A stretch of DNA of 60,275 nucleotides from Paracoccus sp. MKU1 (GCF_001447385.1 NZ_LLWQ01000200.1:1-60275), one strand, 5' to 3'. Positions 1 to 9,891 are shown, counted from the stretch's first letter. Numbers and translations: made by a program. Notes: generated from the sequence alone by a model not told the origin.

Positions 1-209
1 CGCAGCTGAACAGTTCGGCCGTGGGCGGGCAGATCTGCGAGACTGCGGACATAGCGCCCATGTCGGCGCGCCGACCGGAAGCCGCACTCCGGACAGAACG
101 CTTCGGACCGGATCATCTCCGCATCAACCGAAATCACCGCGCCGTCCACCCTGTATCCGGTTGCGCGCACCCCCTCAGGCAAGAGCCTGGTATCGTAGCG
201 TGCCGGCAT
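1..209 (-). CDS. ISL3-family transposase, N-terminal part (runs off window)
   Basis: Reading the minus strand from the ATG at 209 gives about 69 residues that continue past the window edge. They contain a zinc-finger start (CPECG, then RRHGRYVRSLADLPAHGR), which is the typical N-terminus of ISL3-family DDE transposases. The start is supported by a GGAGGT ribosome-binding site 8 to 10 bases upstream. The catalytic domain is outside the window, so intactness cannot be judged. It sits at the edge of a block of mobile-element debris. Confidence 0.8.
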   Translation of the reverse strand, partial: MPARYDTRLLPEGVRATGYRVDGAVISVDAEMIRSEAFCPECGFRSARRHGRYVRSLADLPAHGRTVQL

Positions 210-264
210 GATGTCCACCTCCTTGAACAAACACGCTGAATGTAGAGCGGGCGCATACGGACAT

Positions 265-285
265 CACACAATCTGCGTCAGAGCC
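265..285 (-). repeat. Candidate ISL3 terminal inverted repeat
   Basis: On the minus strand this reads GGCTCTGACGCAGATTGTG. It lies about 75 bases upstream of the ISL3-type transposase start and begins with GGCTCT, as ISL3-family ends commonly do. It would mark the outer boundary of the element. The partner repeat is outside the window, so the call rests on position and resemblance only. Confidence 0.45.
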
Positions 286-544
286 AAAATTGCAGGCCGA
301 AACACATGCTAGAAACTCCAGGAGCGAGGAACAAGCAATAACAGGGCCGCGGTGCTTTCTTGTCATGCCTCGCCGGAAGGGGGAAAGCCCCTGAAACGGC
401 AAATCCCCCGCATGATGCGAGGGCTTCGTCAGCCAATCCGCTCTTGCTCACCCCATTCCAGGCCGAGAAGCTGCCCTGCGTGACGCAGGGACGGCGGATG
501 CTTCACAATGGGGCGCATCGGATACAAGCGCGCTTAAGGATGCC
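286..544. other. Gene-free stretch between IS remnants
   Basis: No convincing gene here. Short open frames exist on both strands but match no family I recognise and have no good ribosome-binding site. The stretch probably contains the eroded 5' part of the IS481-type element that follows, since the recognisable transposase only begins near 570. Confidence 0.5.
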
Positions 545-990
545 ATGCACCTGGCTCATGGCCCGGCGTCGAGCGAGGAGGAAGAAGCGATGGTCGTGGC
601 GCTCGGACGGCACACACTGCTGCCGCTGGGCCACTGCCTTTATGCCCTGCAACCGTCAAGTTCCTCATCGGACGCGGTCGGCCTTGCACCGCCGCCTTCA
701 GCGGCACGGGATATCGCGCCCATCGGATGTGGACGGCGACAAGCCGAAACGACAGCGCTTCAAACGTCATCCGATCGGCTCTCCCCATGTCGATATCGCC
801 GAAGTGCAGACCGCCGAGCGAAAGCTCTATCTCTTTGTCGCGATTGACAGAACCAGCAAGCTTGCCTTCGTTCGCCTCGTTCAAACCGAACGGCCTCACG
901 CCCCACGAATACATCTGCAAGGTCTGGACTCCAGACCCAGACAGATTCATCGTTGATCCGATCCACCAACTGCCGGGACTGAGCACCTAG
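545..990 (+). pseudogene. IS481-family transposase, decayed remnant
   Basis: Three reading frames must be joined to recover an IS481-type transposase. Around 570-655 one frame reads EEAMVVALGRHTLLPLG. A second, to about 885, reads TRSALHRRLQRHGISR, then a DIAEVQTAERKLYLFVAIDR segment that carries the first catalytic Asp. A third gives the family C-terminus NGLTPHEYICKVWT...IHQLPGLST ending at a TAG. The N-terminal HTH and most of the catalytic core (roughly 130 residues before the C-terminal piece) are missing, so the gene is dead. Its stop codon overlaps the stop of the opposing yraN gene. Confidence 0.8.
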
Positions 991-1400
991 TTCACGCCGA
1001 AGGCATTCTCAATGATCTCGACCCGTCCGAACTGATCGACCAGGGCAGCATCGAAACGCATCGCCGTCAGCAACCCGGCAGGCAGGCGCCCGCAATATTC
1101 CAGCGCAGCATTGCAGATCCGCGCGATCTGCCGGCCACCCAGCCGGGCGGCGGCACTGCCGTGGCTGCGCGATTTCTTGACCTCGACAAAGACATATTCG
1201 TCGTCCTTGCGCAGAATGAGGTCGATTTCGCCACCACGGCCGCGCCAGCGTTCGGCCATGACCTCGTAACCGCGCTGGCGATATTCCCGGGCCACCGATT
1301 CTTCGGCGAAACGACCGGCGGAAAAGGCAACAGCACCTTGCCGCACTCTTCTGTCGATGACCGGGACCGGTGTCCCGTAGGAAATCCGTTCGAACTTCAT
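987..1400 (-). CDS. yraN: YraN/UPF0102 family nuclease-fold protein
   Basis: 137 residues, the normal size for the UPF0102 (YraN) family, which has a Holliday-junction-resolvase/restriction-endonuclease-like fold. Visible are the family signature RGRGGEIDLILRKDDEYVFVEVK with its E-D-ExK metal-site pattern and the preceding YEVMAERW segment. The exact cellular role is not established. The start overlaps the end of rsmI by four bases (ATGA), so the two are probably co-transcribed, an arrangement common in proteobacteria. The C-terminus abuts the IS481 remnant but looks complete. Confidence 0.88.
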   Translation of the reverse strand: MKFERISYGTPVPVIDRRVRQGAVAFSAGRFAEESVAREYRQRGYEVMAERWRGRGGEIDLILRKDDEYVFVEVKKSRSHGSAAARLGGRQIARICNAALEYCGRLPAGLLTAMRFDAALVDQFGRVEIIENAFGVN

Positions 1401-2305
1401 TCGCGCTCCTTCTTCATCTCAAGGGCCAGCGCATAGATCTCGCGCCGGGGTCGCCCGAACTGCGCAGCGACTTCCGCGGCAGCCTCCTTCACCGGCAGCC
1501 TGTCCAACCGTCCCGCCAAAGCCTCACGCAGGCTGTCCTCATCCGCGGCGACCGGTTCGGGTCGCCCGAACAGCACCACGATCTCGCCGCGTAGCCCGTC
1601 CTCGGGGATACGTTCCAGCAGCTCCGCCGCCGTGCCGCGCATCACCTCTTCGAATTTCTTCGTCAGCTCCCTGCAAATCACCGTAACCCGATTCGCTTCA
1701 CCTTCGCACAAATTCTCCAACAGTTGCTTAACGCGCCTGGGGCTTTCGAAGGCGATCACCGTGGCATCCACCTTGCGCCAGCTCTCGATCCAGCTTCGCC
1801 GCGCCCCGCCTGCGGCCGGGGGGAAGCCCACGAACAGGAATCTGTCGCTTGGCAGCCCCGAGACCGACAGCGCCGCCAGCGCCGCCGAGGGGCCGGGCAG
1901 CGCCCTGACGGCAAAGCCCGCCTCGGCGGCATCCCGCGCAAGCCGGTAGCCGGGATCGGCGACCAGCGGCGTACCGGCATCCGAGGCATAGGCCACCGAT
2001 CGCCCCTCGCCCAGGGCGGCAAGGATCGCCGGGCGCTGCCGGTCGGCATTGTGGTCGTGATAGGCGATGATGCGGCGGCCGCGCACCGGGATGCCGTGAA
2101 TATCCATCAGATGCCGCAGGTTGCGGGTATCCTCGGCGGCCAGGACATCGGCGGTGTTCAGCACGTCGAGCGCCCGCAGGGTGATGTCCCGCGCCGCGCC
2201 GATCGGGGTCGCGACCAGATAGAGCCCTGGCTCGGGAGCGGAAGCCGAGACGGTCAGGGAAAGCGGCCGCGCGCCGGTCCCGGTTGTGCTGGCGCCATCC
2301 TCCAT
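1397..2305 (-). CDS. rsmI: 16S rRNA (cytidine-1402 2'-O)-methyltransferase
   Basis: 302 residues, a tetrapyrrole-methylase-fold SAM enzyme that methylates the ribose of C1402 in the ribosomal decoding centre. The family start LYLVATPIGAARDITLRAL is present near residue 29 (the usual GNLGD is GAARD here), followed by AEDTRNLRHLMDIHGI, SDAGTPLVADPGYRL and the LPGPSA loop. The C-terminal part carries the expected RELTKKFEEVMRG. It overlaps yraN by four bases and is divergent from the LpoA-like lipoprotein gene, so the roughly 100 bases between them should hold promoters for both directions. Confidence 0.95.
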   Translation of the reverse strand: MEDGASTTGTGARPLSLTVSASAPEPGLYLVATPIGAARDITLRALDVLNTADVLAAEDTRNLRHLMDIHGIPVRGRRIIAYHDHNADRQRPAILAALGEGRSVAYASDAGTPLVADPGYRLARDAAEAGFAVRALPGPSAALAALSVSGLPSDRFLFVGFPPAAGGARRSWIESWRKVDATVIAFESPRRVKQLLENLCEGEANRVTVICRELTKKFEEVMRGTAAELLERIPEDGLRGEIVVLFGRPEPVAADEDSLREALAGRLDRLPVKEAAAEVAAQFGRPRREIYALALEMKKERE

Positions 2306-2408
2306 CGCTGGTCCCTTTCGTGCTGCCGGGGCAAGTTGCCATGTCCGGAATATGCCAATAACCTGCCCCCATCAAACCCCCAGCCTCGATCCAACAGGGA
2401 ATCACGCC

Positions 2409-3611
2409 ATGACCGTCCTGAAAACGATCCGCGGCGCCTTCGACCTGCGCCGCCCGCTTGCGCGCATCGGAGCTGTCCTTTCCGCCCTGGCCCTTGCCGC
2501 CTGCCAGCCGATCGAGATGGGGGCCTCGGGCCCGCAGACCGGCCAGAGCATCGACCCGTCGCAGCCGGTGCCGGTGGCGCTGCTGGTGCCCGGCGGCGCG
2601 GGAAGCGCGGATCTGGACTGGCTGGCGCGCTCGCTCGGCAATTCCGCGAAGATGGCGGCCGCGGATGCGCGGGGCGCCACCATCGACCTGCGCATCTATG
2701 ATTCGGGCTCCGAGCCCGGCACCGCCGTCGCGATGGCCAACCGCGCCGTGGCCGAGGGGGCCAAGATCATCCTGGGCCCGCTTTTCGCCGACAGCGCCAA
2801 TGCGGTCGGCAATGCCATGGCGCCGCAGGGCGTGAACGTGCTCTCCTTCTCGAACAATACCGACATCGCGGGCGGCAACGTCTTCGTGCTGGGCAATACC
2901 TTCGACAACGTCGCCGACCGGCTGGTGAAATACGGCGTCCGGAACGGCAAGCGCCGCATCCTGATGGTGGCCGAGGACGACACCGCCGGCCAGGTCGGCG
3001 CCCGCGCCATCCAGCGTGCGATCCAGCGCAACGGCGCCACCCTGGCCGGAACCGCCGTGCATCCGCTGTCGAAGACCGGTATCGACGGCATCGTGCCGAA
3101 CGTCGCCCAGGCGGCGCTGTCGGGCAATGTCGATGCGGTCTTCCTGACCGCGAACCAGGGCGCGGTGCTGCCCTATCTGACCGACAAGCTGGCCGATGCC
3201 GGCATCACCTCGGCCACGGTGCAGATGATGGGGCTGACGCGCTGGGACCAGCCCTCGGCCCGCTTGCAGCTGCGCGGCGTGCAGGGCGGCTGGTTCGCCA
3301 TTCCGGACACCACGAGGAAGGCGCAGTTCGACCAGCGTTACCGCGCCGCCTATGGCGAGACGCCGCATGAACTGGGCTCGCTGGCCTATGACGGGGTGTC
3401 CGCCATCGCCGCGCTGGTGCGGGCGGGCAATCGCAATGCGTTGACGACCTCGGGCCTGACGCAGAACTCGGGCTTTGCCGGGGTCTCGGGCGCCTTCCGC
3501 CTCAAGCGCGACGGCACCAACGAGCGCGCGCTGGCCGTGGCCACCGTGCGGGGCGGCCAGGTGGTGGTGCTCGACCCGGCACCGCGCAGCTTCGGCGGCT
3601 TCGGGTTCTGA
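2409..3611 (+). CDS. Penicillin-binding protein activator (LpoA-like) lipoprotein
   Basis: 400 residues with a lipoprotein signal peptide: a short basic N-terminus, a hydrophobic stretch and the lipobox LALAAC near residue 36. The rest is a type-1 periplasmic-binding fold, with a start like PVPVALLVPGG and repeated segments such as KIILGPLFADSANAV and VNVLSFSNNTDIAGG. Proteins of this kind beside rsmI are annotated as LpoA-like activators of penicillin-binding proteins. An ABC-type ligand-binding role is possible, but there are no transporter genes nearby. I chose ATG 2409 because it directly precedes the signal peptide; the upstream in-frame ATG at 2286 would add 41 unrelated residues. Confidence 0.8.
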   Translation: MTVLKTIRGAFDLRRPLARIGAVLSALALAACQPIEMGASGPQTGQSIDPSQPVPVALLVPGGAGSADLDWLARSLGNSAKMAAADARGATIDLRIYDSGSEPGTAVAMANRAVAEGAKIILGPLFADSANAVGNAMAPQGVNVLSFSNNTDIAGGNVFVLGNTFDNVADRLVKYGVRNGKRRILMVAEDDTAGQVGARAIQRAIQRNGATLAGTAVHPLSKTGIDGIVPNVAQAALSGNVDAVFLTANQGAVLPYLTDKLADAGITSATVQMMGLTRWDQPSARLQLRGVQGGWFAIPDTTRKAQFDQRYRAAYGETPHELGSLAYDGVSAIAALVRAGNRNALTTSGLTQNSGFAGVSGAFRLKRDGTNERALAVATVRGGQVVVLDPAPRSFGGFGF

Positions 3612-3613
3612 TC

Positions 3614-6424
3614 TTGAGCGCCAAGGACACCGACAGCCTGCCGCAAAGCGCCCCGGCCCTGCCCGGGGCGCATTCGCTGTTCACCCCCGAAAGCTTCCTG
3701 CCGGCGCTGACCGAGGCGCTGGCGGACATCGCCGAGCCGCGCGAGATCCGGGCGCGCACCGTCGCCATCCTGGCCCAGGCCCGCAGCTCCGCCATGGCCG
3801 ACATCGCCGCCGGCTTCATGTCCCATCCCCGCGCCGCGCGCGAGACGGTGCGCGCCATCGCCAGCCTCACCGACGCCACCGTGACGGCGATCCATCACGT
3901 CGCGACCACCATCCTGCACCCGCTGCTCAACCCGACGGATGCCGAGCGGCTGGCGGTGCTGGCCATCGGCGGCTATGGCCGGGCCGAGATGGCGCCGCAA
4001 TCCGATGTGGACCTGCTGTTCCTGACGCCGTGGAAGGTCAGCGGCTGGGCCGAGAGCGTCGTGGAATCGATGCTCTACATGCTTTGGGATCTGAAGCTGA
4101 AAATCGGCCAGTCCACCCGCTCCATCGACGACTGCCTGCGGCTCGGCGCGGGCGACATCACCATCCGCACCAGCCTGCTGGAGCACCGGCTGATCTGCGG
4201 CCATGCCGCCGCCGCCGAGACCCTGCGCGACCGGCTGTGGTCCGAGCTTTTCGACAAGACCGTCCCGGAATTCATCGAGGCGAAACTGGCCGAACGCGCC
4301 GCGCGCCACCGCCGCCAGGGCGGCCAGCGCTATGTGCTGGAACCGAACGTCAAGGAGGGCAAGGGCGGCCTGCGCGACCTGCAAACCCTCTATTGGATCG
4401 CGAAATACATCCACCGCGTCGATCGCGCCGTCGAACTGGTCGGCCTGGGCTTCTTCACCCGCGAGGAGCACCTGACCTTCTGGCAGGCCGAGGATTTCCT
4501 CTGGGCGGTGCGCTGCCATCTGCACCTGATCGCGGGGCGGCCGCAGGACCAGCTGACCTTCGACATGCAGGTCGAGGTCGCCCGGCGCATGGGCTATCGC
4601 GACCTGGGCGGCCGCCGCGCGGTCGAGATCTTCATGCAGGATTATTTCCTGCACGCCACCAAGGTGGGCGAGCTGACCCGGGTGTTCCTGGTCGCGCTGG
4701 AGGCAAGGCACCTCTACAGGGCGCCGATCATGAACCTGCTGTTCCAGCGCCGCCGCCGCGTCCGGGCCGGCTTCCGGGTGGACCGCGGGCGGCTGACCTA
4801 TGCCGACGAACGGCAATTCCTCTCCGATCCGCTGAACATCCTGCGGCTTTTCGAGGAGGCGCTGAGGACCGGCATCCTGATCCATCCCGACGCCATGCGC
4901 GCCGTCACCGCCAATCTGGAGATGATCGACGACCGCATGCGCTCGGACCCCGAGGCGGTCAGGATCTTCCTCGACCTGCTGCTCAAGCACGGCAACCCGG
5001 AACGCTCGCTGCGGCGGATGAACGAATTGGGCGTGCTGGCGGCCTTCATCCCGGAATTCGCCCCGGTCGTGGCGATGATGCAGTTCAACGTCTATCACCA
5101 TTACACGGTGGACGAGCACCTGATCCAATGCGTCGCGGCGCTGGCCGCCATCGAACGCGGCGAGGATGCCGAGGACTTGCCCGTGGTCAGCAAGATCATG
5201 AAGGGCAAGGTGAACCGGCGGGTGATCTATCTCGCCGTGCTGCTGCATGACATCGGCAAGGGCCGGGCCGAGGACCATTCGATCCTGGGCGCACGGCTGG
5301 CACGGCGCATCTGCACCCGCTTCGGACTGCCGGCGGACGAGATCGAGACCATCGAATGGCTGATCCGCAACCACCTGCTGATGTCGGACGTGGCGCAGAA
5401 GCGCGACATCGCCGATCCGCGCACGCTGCGCGACTTCGCCAAGGCCGTAAAGACGACCAAGCGGCTGGACATGCTGCTGGTGCTGACCGTCTGCGACATC
5501 CGCGGCGTCGGCCCGGGCACCTGGAACAACTGGAAGGCGATGCTGCTGCGCAAGCTGCACCAGGAAACCAAGCTGGCGCTGGAAAACGGCCTGGAGGAGC
5601 TGAACCGCGACAAGCGCATCGGCGAGGCCAAGCGTTCGCTGCGCCACCTGCTGACCGCCAAGGGCTGGGAGCCCAGGGCGATCAAGGCCGAGCTGGGCCG
5701 GCACTACGACAACTATTGGCCGGGCCTGCCGACCGAGACGCAATATGTCTTTGCCCAGATGCTGAAGGATCTGGGCGATGACGAGATCCGCACCGACCTG
5801 CATCCCGACACCGACCGCGACGCGACGCGGGCGGCCTTCGTGCTGGCCGACCATCCCGGCATCTTCTCGCGCATGGCAGGGGCGCTGGCGCTGGTCGGGG
5901 CCAATATCGTCGATGCGCGCACCTATACCACCAAGGACGGCTTTGCGACCGCGGTGTTCTGGTTGCAGGATGCGGACGGCCATCCCTATGCCGCCGACCG
6001 CCTGCCGCGCCTGCGCACCATGATCCAGCGCACGCTGAAGGGCGAAATCGTCGCGCGCGAGGCGCTGGCCGGCCGCGACAAGCCCAAGAAGCGCGAGGCG
6101 GCCTTCCGCTTCCCCACCCATATCACCTTCGACAACGAGGCATCCGACGTCTATACGGTGATCGAGGTCGATACCCGCGACCGTCCGGGGCTGCTCTACG
6201 ACCTGACGCGGACGCTGGCCGACAACCACATCCAGATCGCCAGCGCCGTGATCGCCACCTTCGGTGCGCAGGTGGTGGACACCTTCTATGTCAAGGACAT
6301 GTTCGGGCTGAAGCTGCACCAGCAGCAGCGCCGCGAGGCGCTGGAGAAACGGCTGCGGCAGGCGATCAAGGAAGGGGTCGAGCGGGCCGAGCGGGCCGAG
6401 CGCCCGCTGGGCGGGACGTTCTGA
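3614..6424 (+). CDS. glnD: [Protein-PII] uridylyltransferase / uridylyl-removing enzyme
   Basis: 936 residues, full length for GlnD, the bifunctional nitrogen sensor that uridylylates PII proteins when glutamine is low and removes UMP when it is high. Domains in order: nucleotidyltransferase with GGYGRAE (119-125) and SDVDL (130-134); an HD hydrolase domain with LLHDIGKG near residues 541-548; two C-terminal ACT domains near 750 (GIFSRMAGALAL) and 856 (RPGLLYDLTRTLA). It starts with TTG at 3614, two bases after the lipoprotein gene stops, and is followed after 10 bases by murJ, as in many alphaproteobacteria. Confidence 0.97.
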   Translation: MSAKDTDSLPQSAPALPGAHSLFTPESFLPALTEALADIAEPREIRARTVAILAQARSSAMADIAAGFMSHPRAARETVRAIASLTDATVTAIHHVATTILHPLLNPTDAERLAVLAIGGYGRAEMAPQSDVDLLFLTPWKVSGWAESVVESMLYMLWDLKLKIGQSTRSIDDCLRLGAGDITIRTSLLEHRLICGHAAAAETLRDRLWSELFDKTVPEFIEAKLAERAARHRRQGGQRYVLEPNVKEGKGGLRDLQTLYWIAKYIHRVDRAVELVGLGFFTREEHLTFWQAEDFLWAVRCHLHLIAGRPQDQLTFDMQVEVARRMGYRDLGGRRAVEIFMQDYFLHATKVGELTRVFLVALEARHLYRAPIMNLLFQRRRRVRAGFRVDRGRLTYADERQFLSDPLNILRLFEEALRTGILIHPDAMRAVTANLEMIDDRMRSDPEAVRIFLDLLLKHGNPERSLRRMNELGVLAAFIPEFAPVVAMMQFNVYHHYTVDEHLIQCVAALAAIERGEDAEDLPVVSKIMKGKVNRRVIYLAVLLHDIGKGRAEDHSILGARLARRICTRFGLPADEIETIEWLIRNHLLMSDVAQKRDIADPRTLRDFAKAVKTTKRLDMLLVLTVCDIRGVGPGTWNNWKAMLLRKLHQETKLALENGLEELNRDKRIGEAKRSLRHLLTAKGWEPRAIKAELGRHYDNYWPGLPTETQYVFAQMLKDLGDDEIRTDLHPDTDRDATRAAFVLADHPGIFSRMAGALALVGANIVDARTYTTKDGFATAVFWLQDADGHPYAADRLPRLRTMIQRTLKGEIVAREALAGRDKPKKREAAFRFPTHITFDNEASDVYTVIEVDTRDRPGLLYDLTRTLADNHIQIASAVIATFGAQVVDTFYVKDMFGLKLHQQQRREALEKRLRQAIKEGVERAERAERPLGGTF

Positions 6425-6434
6425 GGGACAGAAG

Positions 6435-7979
6435 ATGCAACCGATACGACTGATCCGGGGCTTTCTCTCGGTGGGCGCATGGACTCTGGCCAGCCGCATC
6501 GTGGGCTTCGTCCGCGACGTGATGATCGCCGCTTATCTGGGCACCGGCCCGGTGGCGCAGGCCTATATCGTCGCCTTCACCCTGCCCAACATGTTCCGCC
6601 GCTTCTTTGCCGAGGGCGCCTTCAACACCGCCTTCGTGCCGATGTTCGCCAAGCGCCTGGAAAGCGGCGAGAACCCGCGCGGCTTTGCCGAGGAGGCCTT
6701 TTCGGGGCTGTTCTCGGTGGTGCTGATCGTCTCGCTGATCGCGCATCTCGCCATGCCCTGGCTGGTGCTGATGCAGGCCGCGGGCTTTCGGGGCGACGAG
6801 CGTTTCGAGCTTGCGGTGATCTATGGCCGCATCTGCTTTCCCTATATCCTGTTCATCTCGCTGACCGCGCTGCTTTCGGGGCTTCTGAACGCCGGCGGAC
6901 GCTTCATGGCCGCGGCAGCGGCGCCGGTGCTGATGAATTTCGTCCTGATCGCGGCCATGCTGCTGGCCGATTGGCGGGGCTGGGACATGGGGCTGGCCAT
7001 GGCCTGGTCCACCCCGGTCTCGGGCATCGCGCAGCTGTTCACCGTCTGGTGGGCGGCGAAGCGCATGGGCTTTCCGCTGCGCCTGCGCCGGCCGCGGCTG
7101 ACGCCGGACATGCGGCGGCTGCTGGCCGTGGCGGCGCCCGCCGTGCTGGCCGGCGGCGTGGTGCAGGTCAACCTGCTGGTCGGGCGGCAGGTCGGCTCGT
7201 TCTTCGACGGGGCCATCGCCTGGCTGACCAATGCCGACCGGCTGTATCAGCTGCCGCTGGGCGTGGTGGGCATCGCCATCGGCATCGTGCTGCTGCCCGA
7301 TATTTCGCGCCGGCTCAAGAACGGCGATACCGGCGGCGGCCGCCACGCCTATAACCGCGCCGCCGAATTCGCGCTGTTCCTGACCGTGCCTGCCGCCGTC
7401 GCGCTGGTGGTGATGGCCTATCCGCTGATCTCGGTGCTGTTCCGGCGCGGCGCCTTCCTGACCGCCGATGTCGGCCCGACCGCGCTGGCGCTGGCGATCT
7501 ATGGCCTGGGCTTGCCGGCCTTCGTGCTGCAAAAGGTGTTGCAGCCGCTGTATTTCGCCCGCGAGGACACCCGCACCCCGTTCCGCTTCGCGGTCTGGTC
7601 GATGGTGGTCAATGCGGTGGTGGCGTTGGGACTTGCGCCCTTCATCGGCTTTTCCGCCGCCGCCTGGGGCACCACCATCGCCGGCTGGACCATGGCCGCG
7701 CAGCTTTGGCGCGGCACGAAGGCCTTTGGCGAGGCGGCCGAGCTCGACGACCGCTTCCGCCACCGCCTGCCCCGCATCTGCGCGGCATCCGCCGTGATGG
7801 GCGCGGTGATCTGGGGCTTGATGTTGGTCCTTGGCAATGCTCTGGAACAGCCCGGCACCCGCTATCTGGCGCTGGTGGCGCTGGTTCTTGGCGGGCTTGC
7901 GGCCTATGGGGCGGCGGCGCTGGCCCTCGGCGCCTTCCGCCCCTCGGACCTGCGCGCGGGCCTGCGCCGTCAGCGCTGA
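6435..7979 (+). CDS. murJ: Lipid II flippase MurJ
   Basis: 514 residues, a polytopic inner-membrane MOP-superfamily protein with about 14 hydrophobic segments that flips lipid II to the periplasm for peptidoglycan synthesis. The N-terminal signature is intact: ASRIVGFVRDVMIAAYLG, then NMFRRFFAEGAFNTAFVP. A later family segment, NADRLYQLPLGVVGIAIG, is also clear. It lies 10 bases after glnD on the same strand and ends by overlapping the tail of the convergent rhomboid-like gene by 10 bases. Confidence 0.96.
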   Translation: MQPIRLIRGFLSVGAWTLASRIVGFVRDVMIAAYLGTGPVAQAYIVAFTLPNMFRRFFAEGAFNTAFVPMFAKRLESGENPRGFAEEAFSGLFSVVLIVSLIAHLAMPWLVLMQAAGFRGDERFELAVIYGRICFPYILFISLTALLSGLLNAGGRFMAAAAAPVLMNFVLIAAMLLADWRGWDMGLAMAWSTPVSGIAQLFTVWWAAKRMGFPLRLRRPRLTPDMRRLLAVAAPAVLAGGVVQVNLLVGRQVGSFFDGAIAWLTNADRLYQLPLGVVGIAIGIVLLPDISRRLKNGDTGGGRHAYNRAAEFALFLTVPAAVALVVMAYPLISVLFRRGAFLTADVGPTALALAIYGLGLPAFVLQKVLQPLYFAREDTRTPFRFAVWSMVVNAVVALGLAPFIGFSAAAWGTTIAGWTMAAQLWRGTKAFGEAAELDDRFRHRLPRICAASAVMGAVIWGLMLVLGNALEQPGTRYLALVALVLGGLAAYGAAALALGAFRPSDLRAGLRRQR

Positions 7980-8683
7980 CGGATCTGGCGCATCACGCGC
8001 CCGATTCCGCCCGGGATCAGCACGAAGGACAAAAGGAAGCCGCAGCAGAAACCGGCGATCTCGGCGATCCAGGTCATGCTGCCGTCCTGGAACAGGATGG
8101 CAAAGACCAGCTGAAAGGCCAGCAGCATCCCGATCAGCACGAAGGCGCGCAGCCGGTTCGCGTTCTCCTGCCCAAGCCGGGTCCAGAGCAGGAAGGTAAA
8201 GGCGCCGACAAAGCCATAGACCGCCGGATAGCCGCCGATCAGCGCCTGAAAGCGGAACTGCGGCAAGAGCCCCGCGGCCAGCGTATAGACCAGCGCCCCG
8301 CCGATGGCCGAGCCGAAGAACAGCGCCGCGACCGCCCAGGCCCGGAACTGATGCGCGATCAGGTTCCCCAGTGCCAGCGTGAAGACGATCACGAACAGCG
8401 CATGGGTCAGCGACAGATGCACGAAGGGATAGGTGACGATGCGCCAGCTCTGGTCGAAGAAAAAGGCCCGCATCTGCCACAGCCGCAGCACGAATTCGGG
8501 GATATAGGCGGTGCGCTCGACCGCGATCTGGCGCATGGCAAGGCCGGCGCCCTGCCCACCGCCGCCGACAAAGCCCATCTGCGCCAGCCCGAACACCGCC
8601 TCGCAGGCGATCATCGGCAGGGCGATCATCCAGACCACGGCGGGCACGGGGTTCAGCGGCGATTCATCGTAACCGGGACGCAT
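7970..8683 (-). CDS. Rhomboid-like membrane protein lacking the catalytic dyad
   Basis: 237 residues with six or seven hydrophobic segments in the rhomboid arrangement. The HLSLTH motif (H89, H94) of the rhomboid core is present, but active rhomboids have GxSG before TM4 and here that position reads GGYPAVYG (150-157), with Tyr152 in place of the nucleophilic Ser. The TM6 His is replaced by Glu208 (WIAEIAG). By sequence it is a pseudo-rhomboid, more likely a chaperone-like or binding protein than a protease. It is a single minus-strand gene between murJ and trpS. The family fold is well supported; the loss of activity is inferred from the missing residues. Confidence 0.85.
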   Translation of the reverse strand: MRPGYDESPLNPVPAVVWMIALPMIACEAVFGLAQMGFVGGGGQGAGLAMRQIAVERTAYIPEFVLRLWQMRAFFFDQSWRIVTYPFVHLSLTHALFVIVFTLALGNLIAHQFRAWAVAALFFGSAIGGALVYTLAAGLLPQFRFQALIGGYPAVYGFVGAFTFLLWTRLGQENANRLRAFVLIGMLLAFQLVFAILFQDGSMTWIAEIAGFCCGFLLSFVLIPGGIGRVMRQIRQR

Positions 8684-8793
8684 CGAGGCTCCTTTCCTGC
8701 GGGCTGGTGCGCCCCTGTCCTATCTGCGGGCGGTTGCGCCCGCGCGGGGCAACAGGTAAGCCAGCCACCGGGATTTTCCAAGCAGGTAGTGCC

Positions 8794-9813
8794 ATGACCA
8801 CGAGCTTCGCCAAGCGCATCTTCTCCGGCATCCAGCCCTCGGGTGGGCTGACGCTGGGGAACTATCTGGGTGCGCTGAAACGCTTTGCGGACTATCAGGG
8901 CAAGGGGGCCGAGACGATCTATTGCGTCGTGGACCTGCACGCGATCACCGTCTGGCAGGATCCCGAGAAGCTCAGGCACAACACCCGCGAGGTGGCCGCG
9001 GCCTTCATGGCCTCGGGCGTGGACCCCGAGGTCTCGATCCTGTTCAACCAGAGCCAGGTATCGCAGCACGCCGAACTCGCCTGGCTGTTCAACACGGTGG
9101 CGCGCGTGGGCTGGATGTATCGCATGACCCAGTTCAAGGACAAGGCCGGCAAGAACAGCGAAAACTCGTCGCTGGGCCTGTTGGCCTATCCGTCGCTGAT
9201 GGCGGCCGACATCCTGGCCTATCACGCCACCGCCGTCCCGGTGGGCGAGGACCAGAAGCAGCATCTGGAGCTGACCCGCGACATCGCCGCCAAGTTCAAC
9301 CACGACTATGGCGTGGATTTCTTCCCGATCACAGAGCCGATGATCGAGGGCACGGCGACGCGCGTCATGTCGCTGCGCGACGGGTCCAAGAAGATGTCGA
9401 AATCCGATCCCTCGGATGCCAGCCGCATCAACCTGACCGACGATGCCGACGCCATCGCGCAAAAGATCCGCAAGGCGCGCACCGATGCCGACCCGCTGCC
9501 GGGATCGATGGAGGGGCTGAAGGACCGGCCCGAGGCCAAGAACCTGGTCAACATCTATGCCGCGCTGACCGGCGAGAGCGGCGACCAGGTGCTGACGCGG
9601 TTCGAGGGCCAGGGCTTCGGCGCCTTCAAGCCGGCGCTTGCCGAGGTCGCGGTCGAGGCGCTGGCGCCGATCACCCGGCGGATGACCGAGTTCATGGCCG
9701 ACCCGGCCGAGATCGACCGCATCCTGGGCCGCGGCGCCGGCCAGGCGCAGGCCATCGCTGAGCCGATCGTCGAGCGCACCAAGGACATCATGGGCATGAT
9801 CCGTTCGCGCTGA
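8794..9813 (+). CDS. trpS: Tryptophanyl-tRNA synthetase
   Basis: 339 residues, a class I aminoacyl-tRNA synthetase that charges tRNA-Trp. The HIGH-region signature [13 protein letters not shown] is at residues 15-27, the Trp-recognition segment [18 protein letters not shown] at 134-151, and the KMSKS loop at 200-204. ATG 8794 was chosen because the 29 preceding in-frame codons have no family character. It stands alone, with a gap of about 78 bases to the next gene, and is therefore probably monocistronic. Confidence 0.97.
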   Translation: MTTSFAKRIFSGIQPSGGLTLGNYLGALKRFADYQGKGAETIYCVVDLHAITVWQDPEKLRHNTREVAAAFMASGVDPEVSILFNQSQVSQHAELAWLFNTVARVGWMYRMTQFKDKAGKNSENSSLGLLAYPSLMAADILAYHATAVPVGEDQKQHLELTRDIAAKFNHDYGVDFFPITEPMIEGTATRVMSLRDGSKKMSKSDPSDASRINLTDDADAIAQKIRKARTDADPLPGSMEGLKDRPEAKNLVNIYAALTGESGDQVLTRFEGQGFGAFKPALAEVAVEALAPITRRMTEFMADPAEIDRILGRGAGQAQAIAEPIVERTKDIMGMIRSR

Positions 9814-9891
9814 GCAGCCCGCAAATGTCTCAATGACTTCCCGGCAGGATGGGCTATGATTCCCCGATCCTGCCGCAAAACGGGAAACACC

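Noticed and set aside
3386..6499. A 1037-residue open frame antisense to glnD
   Set aside because: It has no known-family signature, is rich in Gln/His/Arg/Gly as antisense frames of GC-rich genes are, and glnD in the other direction is unmistakable.
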